From Marispirochaeta sp. (GTDB lineage: Bacteria; Spirochaetota; Spirochaetia; JC444; Marispirochaetaceae), in NCBI RefSeq assembly GCF_963668165.1, contig NZ_OY764209.1:2108001-2172000 (forward strand): a stretch of 64,000 nucleotides of DNA. The letters are read 5' to 3'. Every line of letters begins with the position of its first letter. Position 1 is the first letter of the stretch. Positions 18,275-26,168 of the stretch are shown here, piece after piece. The translations under genes and the position numbers were made by a program. A model generated the notes under the pieces. It saw only the letters and a program-made list of their open reading frames with translations. It did not search any database and was not told the origin of the DNA.

Positions 18275-19396
18275 ATGGCAAAGAATTCGAATACTTCCAA
18301 AAACCGAAAGCCGCTTTATATTCAGATATATGACTATATACAGCAAGAAATTGCTGAAGAGAGGCTGAAGGTACATGATAGAGTATATGAAAGCAAAGAG
18401 CTTCAGGACCTATTTAATGTAAGCAAAATAACAACAGAGAAGGCTTTCAAAGCCCTTATGGATAACGGCCTTATTTATCGTATCCCGGGCAAGGGTACGT
18501 TTGTTTCTGATCTGTCATCAAAGAGAATTCCCGCTTTTGAGAGTAAGAAGTGTGTAGTTTTTGTGTGTCCTAATTTTAAGAGTCATCACATTATAAATAT
18601 CATCGGCGGAATCGAATCAGTACTGACGAGCGAAGGGCATAGATTGCAACTTGTAAGTACTTACGGGTCCTTCAGCCAACAGGAGAGTATTCTGAATTCT
18701 TTATTGAATGATCAGATAGATGGCATGATTGTTTATCCGGTTGAAGGAAAATACTATGATGAAGTTATTCTCCGAATGAAGATATCTCGTTTCCCCTTTG
18801 TCCTTGTTGACAAACACTTGGAAAAGATTGATACTAGTTTTGTCATTTCCGATAATTTCACTGGATCGTTTCAGGGGACTAAGGAACTGCTGAACCATGG
18901 TCACCGCAATATAGCTTTTTTTTCGTCGTATACTGCAGCCAGCAGTAGCAGTATTTCGGACAGGATTAATGGGTTCATCAAGGCTATGGATGAGGCAGGA
19001 GTACCAAATCCCAAAAACCTTGTATTTGACGGATTTGACGAAGAAGTCGGGTCTCATCTTACATATGATCTTCCGCACCGCGAAAAGTTCATCCAGAAAA
19101 TCCGGTTTTTTTTAGAACAGCACAGTGAGATAACAGCGCTTTTAGCTATTTCCCCTGGTAATATGTCGCATGTTGTCAGGGCTCTGAGGGTCATTGATCC
19201 AGAGATTGCGAAAAAACTCGAGATTGCGATTTTTGATCTTGATGAATTTCTTGACTACAGCAGAACGCCGCTTTTTTGCATAAATCAGAAGAGTTGGGAG
19301 ATGGGAGAAGAAGCTGCAAGAATAATCCTTCAACAGATTAAGGATCCGATGACCGTACAGAAGAAAATTCTTGATATGGAAATAAAAACAATTTGA
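18275..19396 (+). CDS. GntR-family transcriptional regulator with LacI-type sugar-sensing domain
   Basis: About 373 residues. The N-terminal ~75 residues form a GntR winged helix (KPLYIQIYDYIQQEI, LFNVSKITTEKAFKALMDNG, YRIPGKGTFV). The remainder is a periplasmic-binding-protein-like effector domain (CVVFVCPNFKSHHIINIIGGIE, GTKELLNHGHRNIAFFSS) as in AraR of Bacillus subtilis. AraR is a repressor released by arabinose, which fits the neighbouring GH127 gene. ATG 18275 gives the natural N-terminus MAKNSNTSKNRKPLY; GTG 18257 is an upstream alternative; neither has a strong ribosome site. It probably controls the operon from the paired repeat at 10413-10455; this is inference. Confidence 0.88.
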   Translation: MAKNSNTSKNRKPLYIQIYDYIQQEIAEERLKVHDRVYESKELQDLFNVSKITTEKAFKALMDNGLIYRIPGKGTFVSDLSSKRIPAFESKKCVVFVCPNFKSHHIINIIGGIESVLTSEGHRLQLVSTYGSFSQQESILNSLLNDQIDGMIVYPVEGKYYDEVILRMKISRFPFVLVDKHLEKIDTSFVISDNFTGSFQGTKELLNHGHRNIAFFSSYTAASSSSISDRINGFIKAMDEAGVPNPKNLVFDGFDEEVGSHLTYDLPHREKFIQKIRFFLEQHSEITALLAISPGNMSHVVRALRVIDPEIAKKLEIAIFDLDEFLDYSRTPLFCINQKSWEMGEEAARIILQQIKDPMTVQKKILDMEIKTI

Positions 19397-19496
19397 TCCG
19401 GCTGAATCTGATCCCGCGGGCTTGCCGCTAATTTCCATACAATCGGAAAATCAGCTGAAGAACTCCTGTACGAATCCGTAAGAAGAGCGGACCGCT

Positions 19497-19739
19497 TTAG
19501 TGATCGACTATGGTGCCCTGTAACGGACGGAGCAGGTACTCGAGTCCGTGGGCTTTGATCTCCAGCATCATCTTCATGCACCTGCCCAGTTCTCCTTCGG
19601 GAAAACCCTTGCCGGCAAACCATAAGAAGTATTCTTCGGGAACATTCATTAAATACCTGCCGGCATATTTTCCGAATGGCATACGGTACTGTGCCAGTTT
19701 TATGAGGTCGTCCTTCGTGAACATACCATTGTCGGCCAT
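19497..19739 (-). CDS. DUF3820 family protein
   Basis: 80 residues, small and soluble. The core RMPFGKYAGRYLMNVPEEYF, then LWFAGKGFPEGELG and IKAHGLEYLLRPL, match the conserved pattern of DUF3820 proteins across its whole length. The family has no established biochemical role; some members are described as quorum-sensing-linked factors, which I do not infer here. It stands alone, convergent with the GntR gene. The start ATG 19739 gives MADNGMFTKDD. Confidence 0.82.
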   Translation of the reverse strand: MADNGMFTKDDLIKLAQYRMPFGKYAGRYLMNVPEEYFLWFAGKGFPEGELGRCMKMMLEIKAHGLEYLLRPLQGTIVDH

Positions 19740-20092
19740 ACAAACAAGCCTTCGGGTGGATGCAAATTATCGAATCGGGCAGGAAGAAATGTCAACCTGT
19801 ATAATCGTAGCATAAAAACCAGAGGCAATGTAGTATGGGTGAAAAAAAGACTGTCATTGAAGACAATGGCGGGAAAATAGCTCTTCAGGACTTGTCAGGT
19901 GAGTATTCCTTGTTGGAGTCTTGGAGAATTGAGCCGCTCAGGAAATTCCGGCGACAGTAATTACCCCAGTAACGACCTCTGTTATATTTTAACAACTTAT
20001 GCGAAACAGTTCACTATATCATAGTCTAATGTTTACTTTATTATCATATTTTTTATCGTGCATCCTGAATAATTGCATCCGTCTGTCTACCC
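19740..20092. other. 353-base gap; one small ORF of doubtful status
   Basis: The only candidate is a plus-strand frame at 19835-19960 (41 residues, MGEKKTVIEDNGGKIALQDL then SGEYSLLESW) with AGAGG ten bases upstream and TATAAT at 19800-19805. It resembles no family I know. The rest is AT-rich; no hairpin terminator for the converging gene at 20093 was found. Confidence 0.25.
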
Positions 20093-21445
20093 TCAGCGCT
20101 TGCCGGTCTGAACCGAGTATTCATCCTCAAGCAGCTCATTAATCATCTGCTCCAGATTTACCACCCCTTTGGCGATGTCCTCATCCTGTGCAATAATGGT
20201 AAAAATACGCTGCGTGATATACTCGTCGATCATCGGGTATTTCTTGAAATCAGGATCAATATATGAGTTTGCGATAACAGACTCAATGAACTGACGGTCC
20301 AGCGGACGCATACCATCCCGCTGCATAATCCCCGTTTTATAGATATGGTCGAATACCTTGCGGTTTACAGGCAGCATGTTGGAATACTCCCAAATCTGGT
20401 ACTGGAAATCTTCGTCGCCGGAAATAAACTTGAGAAACTCGAAAGCGACGTCCTTGTGCCGTGAGCGCGAGCTCATACCCAGCTGAACTGTGTAGAGTTT
20501 TGACTTGCTGCTCCCGTGGGGACCATGGGGAAAAGGCAAAGCCTCCCAGTCAAAATCTTCATACCGTAAAATACGATACGGATACGAACCGTAGACACGG
20601 AACTCGGAGAGATTGAAGGTTTTAAAACCAACCCGGCCATCCTCGAACATTCCTTCCCGTACGAGAACCCCCTGGTTCAAGGCGTGCATCTTCTTGAGGA
20701 ACCTGAGCATCTCGGAAAACCGTTCATGATTGAATCCCGACTGCGTGCTGTCGGCATTAAACAGGGTTTTGTCATTTGTATAAAAAGCATGATGCCAGTC
20801 ATAACCCTCCACACCGAACTGGTCGGGGGCACCATCGCCGTCGAGATCATCGGTAATCTGTTCACACAACTGGTAAAACTGATCCCAGGTCCAGTTGTCA
20901 AGGTCAACCTTAAGACCCAGGGAATCGAATAAATCATTGTTTATAATGAGGAACGAAGGAACAATATAGATTGGCAATGAATACTGGGCCCCCTGGTACT
21001 TGCCGGCTTCCAGGGCATTACTGAAAAAGAAATCCGGGCTTAAATCGCTCTTTTCGATATATTTGTCGAGCCGCTCCAGCAATCCGATGGCCGCGTAGGT
21101 GGTAAAGTCCTCTTCGATGATGAGGAAGATGTCAGGCTCTTTTCCTTTGAGCACCAACTGAGCAAACCACTCGGAATAATCCTTGTACATGGTGCCGGTG
21201 CGCAGTTCTACCCGATAGCCTTCCTTCGCAAAGCGTTCTTCAAACATCTCTACAGCCTTGTCGTAAATGGCATAGGCGAAATTCTGGGGGACTCCCCAGC
21301 TGTTGCCCGAGTAGAGAGCCAGCTCCAGTATCACCGTTTTATTCCGGTACCGTGCGACACCAAAAACCGTCAATACAAGCAGCAGGAAAATTGCCGAAAC
21401 AAACCATGGTTTCCAGAGATTCCTCCCAAGAGAAAATCTACTCAT
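20093..21445 (-). CDS. membrane-anchored family 1 solute-binding protein linked to a two-component system
   Basis: 450 residues. A single N-terminal hydrophobic helix at about 13-31 (WFVSAIFLLLVLTVFGVA) is followed by RYRNK rather than a clear signal-peptidase site, so it looks like an anchor. The rest is an extracytoplasmic sugar-binding fold with VELRTGTMYKDYSEW, TTYAAIGLLERLDKYI and LDNWTWDQFYQLCEQI. I start it at ATG 21445, which overlaps the end of the response regulator (ATGAGTAG); the open frame continues to 21499 but within the regulator. There are no CUT1 permeases here. Because it is co-encoded with the kinase and regulator, I infer a sensory accessory role, presenting sugar to the kinase rather than feeding a transporter. 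Confidence 0.82.
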   Translation of the reverse strand: MSRFSLGRNLWKPWFVSAIFLLLVLTVFGVARYRNKTVILELALYSGNSWGVPQNFAYAIYDKAVEMFEERFAKEGYRVELRTGTMYKDYSEWFAQLVLKGKEPDIFLIIEEDFTTYAAIGLLERLDKYIEKSDLSPDFFFSNALEAGKYQGAQYSLPIYIVPSFLIINNDLFDSLGLKVDLDNWTWDQFYQLCEQITDDLDGDGAPDQFGVEGYDWHHAFYTNDKTLFNADSTQSGFNHERFSEMLRFLKKMHALNQGVLVREGMFEDGRVGFKTFNLSEFRVYGSYPYRILRYEDFDWEALPFPHGPHGSSKSKLYTVQLGMSSRSRHKDVAFEFLKFISGDEDFQYQIWEYSNMLPVNRKVFDHIYKTGIMQRDGMRPLDRQFIESVIANSYIDPDFKKYPMIDEYITQRIFTIIAQDEDIAKGVVNLEQMINELLEDEYSVQTGKR

Positions 21446-22118
21446 CCATGGACTCCAGGTTCTTAAGCATGAGCCCTGACTGGATTGCAAAGATTGCAAT
21501 CTGGGTTCGATCCCGCAGATCGAGTTTCTTGAGGATGTTGCTGATATAATTGCGCACAGTCCCCTCGGAAAAGTTCACCTTCTGCATGATCTCCTTGTTT
21601 GCAAAACCTTTACCTATTAACTGCATGATTTTTAATTCCTGAATACTGAGAGATTTAAACTGTTCATCGGTCTTCTGCAGTGAGCGGAAGGATGAGTTAG
21701 CCAGGCGGCCGAACAACGAGAATATCTTTTGAGCCGTCTGCGGATCCACGCTTGCACCGCCGGCGTGTACCGAAACAATACTTGAAAGCAGGTCGTTCTT
21801 GGAGATCCCCTTAAGTAAAAAACCGTCAGCCCCGTTCTTTACAGCGTCGTAGACATACTGATCATCGTCGAAGGTCGTGAGCATAATAATCCTGCTATCG
21901 CCATTTTGCTGTTTAATATGAGCAACACATTCCAAGCCATTGATCTCCGGCATACGGATATCCATGAGAATAATATCCGGTTTGAGGCGAACAGCCAGAT
22001 TAATCACCTCACGCCCGTCTTTTGCCGTTCCCACGACCTTGAAACGGGTATCGGAGCTGATAAGAAGCTCGAGGCTGTCACGGATGAGTTCCTGGTCATC
22101 GGCAATTAAAACAGTGAT
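21438..22118 (-). CDS. NarL/LuxR-family response regulator lacking a standard start codon
   Basis: About 226 residues. Receiver domain ITVLIADDQELIRDSLELL with phospho-site Asp53 in ILMDIRMPEINGLE and Lys in GFLLKGISKNDLL, then a LuxR-type helix-turn-helix (LSIQELKIMQLIGKGFANKE, EGTVRNYISNILKKL). No ATG, GTG or TTG exists between the in-frame stop at 22137-22139 and the beta-1 strand. The next canonical start, GTG 22034, would delete the acidic pocket. Candidate initiators are ATC (22118), ACG (22121) or CTC (22124), 12, 9 and 6 bases after a strong GGAGG at 22131-22135. The 5' end overlaps the kinase gene, so coupling could help. An indel or base error is the alternative. Confidence 0.85.
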   Translation of the reverse strand: MTVLIADDQELIRDSLELLISSDTRFKVVGTAKDGREVINLAVRLKPDIILMDIRMPEINGLECVAHIKQQNGDSRIIMLTTFDDDQYVYDAVKNGADGFLLKGISKNDLLSSIVSVHAGGASVDPQTAQKIFSLFGRLANSSFRSLQKTDEQFKSLSIQELKIMQLIGKGFANKEIMQKVNFSEGTVRNYISNILKKLDLRDRTQIAIFAIQSGLMLKNLESMDE

Positions 22119-23446
22119 CGTGAGTGTTGCCCTCCTTTACGAAGCGGTATGGTGGCAAATGTTCGGAACCCCTGGTTCAGGGCCGTTTCGAACCGGACTT
22201 TGCCACCGAGAAGCGTGATTTGCTCTTCAATATGTTCCAGTCCAAAGTGTTTCCTGACAGAGGCAGATCCTTTTCCGTTATCTGCGATGGTGACCGTAAG
22301 CTGGCTCGCTGTGTAGTGGAATGTCACATCAATCTTTGTGCTTTCGGAATGCTTCAAAGAATTGGTCAGGCTCTCCTGGACCAGACGATAGACCGTCTGT
22401 TCCTCATCGTCTTCCAGGGGAATCGTGTTGCCTGTGATAATAAACTCCACAGTCCGATCGTCAAGGGCATTCGTATCATTGATGAGTTCCTGCAGTGCGC
22501 TGAGGAGTGAAGATTTGACAATCGCATCATTCTTCAACTCCCGTACCGAGCGTCGGATATCAGTTAATCCCTTGTCGGTGACACTCTTTATTTTTACCAG
22601 CCGGCTGTGCAGTTCAGCCCCTCCTTTCCTGGCCAGTTCTATGCATGCCTCAAGCCCGGTGGAGATGCTGGTAAGCGAGTGGCCGAGAATATCGTGGATT
22701 TCATGTGCCAGGCGGTTGCGTTCCTTTAAGCGCGCTGATTCCTCCAGTTTGGCCTGCAGGATTTCCAGCTGGTGCAGCTTGTCTGAGAGCTCGTTGTTAA
22801 CCTTTATAAACTCCTTGTTCTCCCGGATCTTGCTCTGGATAAGGAACTGGAAAAACAGAATGGCCAGCATAAGGTTGAGTGACTCAAGGGTGCTCCGAAT
22901 GCTGTAGAGAGGTATCTGGGTACTTGGCCCGTAGAAACTGATATAGTCCTGCAGGGAAACAAGGTTCAGACGGACCGAGATAATATCGTAGTCGGAAAAG
23001 ATGTACCCGAGCATAACCAGGCCAATGGCGATGTAACGCAGGGGCAGGTTGCTGATAAAGAAGAAGGCCCCGACTCCGATAAAGAGGAACAGTCCCTTAT
23101 ACGAGAAATTCAGATTGTAAGCGATAAAGAAGGTGACGGCGATATCGGCAAGAAAAAGAAGGAAAGTAAGGACAGCCTGTGATTCGTCCAGTCGACGCTT
23201 GATGAATCCGGAAACCGCGAGCAGAAGAAAACTGCCGATGGCGTAGACAGGAACGTGCCAGGGCACATGCGGAAGATACCGGGCCTGCTCCAAAAAGATT
23301 CTCGCCTGGTCAGAATCGCAAACCAGGTAGGTGGTCTGGTACATTATCATGGAGAGCAGACTTACGATTGCCAGGTTCAAAACGAGAATGATATTATAGA
23401 CATAGCCTATTGGTTTATCCATAAACTTGTTTGTACGATATCCCAC
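22106..23446 (-). CDS. NarL-type sensor histidine kinase (HisKA_3) with multi-helix membrane domain
   Basis: 446 residues. About six hydrophobic helices fill the first ~205 residues, with no large extracytoplasmic sensor domain. A coiled coil (ENKEFIKVNNELSDKLHQLE) leads to the dimerisation motif RNRLAHEIHDILGHSLTSIS, with the phospho-His in EIHD at about residue 251, and a HATPase domain with VYRLVQESLTNSLKHS and TIADNGKG. I chose GTG 23446 because ACAAGGA lies seven bases upstream. The frame is open to TTG 23476. It phosphorylates the overlapping LuxR-type regulator. Lack of a sensor domain fits signal input from the membrane-anchored binding protein two genes downstream. Confidence 0.88.
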   Translation of the reverse strand: MGYRTNKFMDKPIGYVYNIILVLNLAIVSLLSMIMYQTTYLVCDSDQARIFLEQARYLPHVPWHVPVYAIGSFLLLAVSGFIKRRLDESQAVLTFLLFLADIAVTFFIAYNLNFSYKGLFLFIGVGAFFFISNLPLRYIAIGLVMLGYIFSDYDIISVRLNLVSLQDYISFYGPSTQIPLYSIRSTLESLNLMLAILFFQFLIQSKIRENKEFIKVNNELSDKLHQLEILQAKLEESARLKERNRLAHEIHDILGHSLTSISTGLEACIELARKGGAELHSRLVKIKSVTDKGLTDIRRSVRELKNDAIVKSSLLSALQELINDTNALDDRTVEFIITGNTIPLEDDEEQTVYRLVQESLTNSLKHSESTKIDVTFHYTASQLTVTIADNGKGSASVRKHFGLEHIEEQITLLGGKVRFETALNQGFRTFATIPLRKGGQHSRSLF

Positions 23447-23497
23447 CGGTGAATCCTTGTAAAGCTTCAAAGACAATTTTACACTTCACGATGACAT

Positions 23498-23518
23498 TTG
23501 TCACAAAACTGGTGACAA
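23498..23518. promoter_or_regulatory. inverted repeat between divergent kinase and ABC genes
   Basis: TTGTCAC (23498-23504) and GTGACAA (23512-23518) form a perfect 7-bp inverted repeat with a 7-base gap. A second palindrome, TGACATTTGTCA, overlaps its left arm. It lies just upstream of the -35 box for the importer genes, a typical position for an activator such as the LuxR-type regulator encoded next door. Confidence 0.5.
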
Positions 23519-23526
23519 TAAACTGT

Positions 23527-23555
23527 TTGCGTTCAAAAATTTAACCCGGTACAAT
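23527..23555 (+). promoter_or_regulatory. promoter of the RbsBAC-type importer
   Basis: TTGCGT (23527-23532), a 17-base spacer and TACAAT (23550-23555) lie about 70 bases before the binding-protein ATG at 23624. Confidence 0.6.
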
Positions 23556-23623
23556 ACTTTTGAGGTTGGATGTTGGTACCAGTCCCGCCTGACAAAAAGC
23601 TTCACATCTAAATTGGAGGATTT

Positions 23624-24559
23624 ATGAAAAAAGCACTTATGGTTTGCCTGGCCCTGATCATTGTATCAGGATCAGTATTCGCAGCAGGCGGTCAGGAGGC
23701 CGACAGCGGATACACATTCGGTTACACCTGCATGACAATGAATAACCCGTTCTTCATTATTCTGGAACAGTCGATCCGTGACAAAGTCGAAGCAAACGGG
23801 GACAAGCTGATCACCATGGATCCGGCAATGGACGTGGCAAAACAGATCAACCAGATTGAAGACCTGATTACCCAGGGAATCGACGCCATCTACCTTAACC
23901 CTGTTGACTGGGAAGGAATCCGCCCCGCTCTTGTTGCCCTCAAAGACGCCGGCATTCCCATTATCAACTTTGACACCGAGGTAAAGGACATGGAGTACGT
24001 AACCGCCTATGCCGGCTCCGACAACAAGAACGCCGGGTATGTGTGTGGTGCTGATCTGGTAAAACGCTTCCCCAATGGCGGAAACATCGTTGTACTCGAT
24101 TCCCCCACCATGAACTCCATCAACGACCGTATCGCAGGTTTCATGGAAGCCGTCAAAGGAAAGGGTTTTACCATCGTGGCGCAGCAGGATGCCAAGGGCG
24201 ATCTTCCTACATCCATGAGAATAACCGAGGATATCCTTCAGGCACATCCCGACATCAAAGCGATCATGGGCGGTAACGATCCCACAGCCCTGGGTGCCCT
24301 TGCAGCCTGTAAGGCGGCCAACCGAACGGACATTCTGATCTACGGTGTGGACGGTTCTCCCGAAGCCAAGGCGGAAATCGCCAGCGGAAGTCAGTTTGTA
24401 GGTTCCGGAGCACAGAGCCCGATCAGCATCGGTGTGGAATCCGTAAAGCTGGCGTACAAGGTTCTTAACAACGAACCCTACGAAGAGCGCATCCCCGTCA
24501 AGACCTTCCTGATCAACGCTGACAACGTCAACGAATATGGAACCGACGGCTGGCAGTAG
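23624..24559 (+). CDS. sugar ABC transporter substrate-binding protein (CUT2, RbsB type)
   Basis: 311 residues with signal peptide MKKALMVCLALIIVSGSVFA followed by AGGQEADS. The mature protein has the RbsB/periplasmic-binding-protein 4 fold: YTCMTMNNPFFIILEQSI, the pattern DLITQGIDAIYLNPVDWEG, NFDTEV near residue 110, AGSDNKNAGYVCGADLV, and IMGGNDPTALGALAACKA. Family members bind pentoses, hexoses or inositol. The site TTGGAGG is eight bases before the ATG. It is first in an operon with an ATPase and a permease, and divergent from the kinase-regulator-binding-protein unit that probably controls it. Confidence 0.93.
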   Translation: MKKALMVCLALIIVSGSVFAAGGQEADSGYTFGYTCMTMNNPFFIILEQSIRDKVEANGDKLITMDPAMDVAKQINQIEDLITQGIDAIYLNPVDWEGIRPALVALKDAGIPIINFDTEVKDMEYVTAYAGSDNKNAGYVCGADLVKRFPNGGNIVVLDSPTMNSINDRIAGFMEAVKGKGFTIVAQQDAKGDLPTSMRITEDILQAHPDIKAIMGGNDPTALGALAACKAANRTDILIYGVDGSPEAKAEIASGSQFVGSGAQSPISIGVESVKLAYKVLNNEPYEERIPVKTFLINADNVNEYGTDGWQ

Positions 24560-24589
24560 GAACACAGGTCTATTTTTAGAGATCCCACA

Positions 24590-24617
24590 GGGGCCGGTCT
24601 GATTCAGACCCGGCCCC
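24590..24617 (+). terminator. GC-rich hairpin after the RbsB-type gene
   Basis: GGGGCCGGTCT (24590-24600) pairs with AGACCCGGCCCC (24606-24617) with one bulged base, followed by GTTT. Located between the binding-protein and ATPase genes, it probably acts as a partial terminator or mRNA-end protector that lowers expression of the downstream genes. Confidence 0.6.
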
Positions 24618-24650
24618 GTTTCAACCAATAACAGTGGAGGGTAGCGCCAG

Positions 24651-26150
24651 GTGAGTGAGCAGATTCTTTTGGAAATGAAGCATATACGCAAGGAGTTCCC
24701 GGGAGTACTGGCACTCAAAGATGTTTCCCTGCAGCTTCGGGCCGGTGAAGTCCACGCCTTACTGGGAGAGAACGGTGCAGGTAAGTCGACACTTATCAAG
24801 ATTCTTGGCGGAATATATACCCGGGATGCCGGGGAAATCGTTATCGACGGAAAGGTGGTCCACATTGATTCGGTTCATGACGCCCAGAAATACGGAATCA
24901 GTGTAATTCACCAGGAGCTCGTGCTGGTGCCCCACATGACGGTGGCGGAGAATATATACCTTGGCAGAGAACCGCTTAAATCTGGTCGCTTTGTTGATTT
25001 CAAAAAGATGCATGACGATGCAAAGAAACTGCTCGACTCCTTTGAACTGGATATCAGGCCGGAGGAGGAAATCAGCGAATTGACCATAGCCCAGCAGCAG
25101 ATGGTGGAGATTATCAAGGCCCTCTCCTTCAATGCGAAGATACTGGTCATGGATGAACCGACCTCATCCCTCTCGGAGAAGGATGTCGATTTTCTCTTTG
25201 AGAATATCCGGAAGCTGAAAAAGGCCCAGGTCGGCATTATCTATATTTCCCACCGTATGAGCGAACTGAAGCAGATTGCGGACAGAATCACAGTTATCCG
25301 CGACGGCGAGTACATCGGTACCAGGGATACGAAGACAACGGACAATGATGAACTTATCGCCATGATGGTCGGCCGTCAGCTAACGAACTACTATACCAGG
25401 ACCTTCGGCAATCCCACGGACAAAGTTCTGGAGGTAAAAAACCTGAGGGACGGAAAACTGCTCAAGGATGTGTCCTTCCATCTTTTCAAGGGCGAGATTC
25501 TCGGTTTCGCGGGTCTTGTGGGCGCAGGGCGAAGCGAACTGATGAAATGTATTTTCGGAATCGATCCGTTCCAGTCAGGAGAGATCCTGCTGAATGGAAA
25601 CCCGGCGGTCATCCGCAACCCCGATGAGGCAATGAAAAAGGGTATAGCCCTTGTTCCCGAAAGCCGCAAGCTCGAGGCCCTGTTTCCTGATCAGACGGTT
25701 AAGTACAACATCACCATCAAGGCCCTTGGTGAGTTCATTCACGGAATCCACGTAAACAATGCCCAGGAGACGAAGATAACCAGGGAATACGTCGACAAGA
25801 TGGCGATAAAAACGCCGACCTATCAGCAGGTGGTGGGGAACCTGTCCGGCGGCAACCAGCAGAAGGTTGTTATAGGCCGATGGCTTGCGACAAAGCCAAA
25901 AATCCTGATTTTTGATGAGCCCACCCGGGGAGTCGATGTCGGGGCTAAGGCGGAGATCTACGCAATCATGAACACTCTTGTCAAAGAAGGTGTCGCGATC
26001 ATCATGATCTCGTCGGAACTGCCGGAGGTGATCAATATGAGCGACCGGGTGGTGGTTATGAGCAACGGCAGAATAACCGCTTGCCTTCCTCGAGAAGGTT
26101 TGACGCAGGAAAAGATAATGCATCACGCTACGCAGTTTGTTACGACCTGA
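24651..26150 (+). CDS. sugar ABC transporter ATP-binding protein with two ATPase domains (RbsA/MglA type)
   Basis: 499 residues. Domain 1 (about 5-240) has Walker A GENGAGKST near residue 39, a signature region ELTIAQQQMVEI and Walker B ILVMDEPTSSL. Domain 2 (about 255-495) has a modified P-loop, GLVGAGRSE, with signature LSGGNQQKV and Walker B ILIFDEPTRGVD. Duplicated domains with a degenerate second P-loop are the rule in the RbsA/MglA family. GTG start with GGAGGG upstream. It energises import by the adjacent permease at the cytoplasmic face of the membrane. Confidence 0.95.
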   Translation: MSEQILLEMKHIRKEFPGVLALKDVSLQLRAGEVHALLGENGAGKSTLIKILGGIYTRDAGEIVIDGKVVHIDSVHDAQKYGISVIHQELVLVPHMTVAENIYLGREPLKSGRFVDFKKMHDDAKKLLDSFELDIRPEEEISELTIAQQQMVEIIKALSFNAKILVMDEPTSSLSEKDVDFLFENIRKLKKAQVGIIYISHRMSELKQIADRITVIRDGEYIGTRDTKTTDNDELIAMMVGRQLTNYYTRTFGNPTDKVLEVKNLRDGKLLKDVSFHLFKGEILGFAGLVGAGRSELMKCIFGIDPFQSGEILLNGNPAVIRNPDEAMKKGIALVPESRKLEALFPDQTVKYNITIKALGEFIHGIHVNNAQETKITREYVDKMAIKTPTYQQVVGNLSGGNQQKVVIGRWLATKPKILIFDEPTRGVDVGAKAEIYAIMNTLVKEGVAIIMISSELPEVINMSDRVVVMSNGRITACLPREGLTQEKIMHHATQFVTT

Positions 26151-26168
26151 ATACCAGAGCGGAGGACC

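Noticed and set aside
21490..21530. tRNA-like T-arm sequence GGTTCGATCCC
   Set aside because: It lies inside the LuxR-type regulator gene and no acceptor or anticodon stem can be built around it.
23672..24865. 397-codon minus-strand frame across the RbsB-type gene
   Set aside because: Antisense of a strongly supported binding protein and extends into the ATPase gene; shadow frame.
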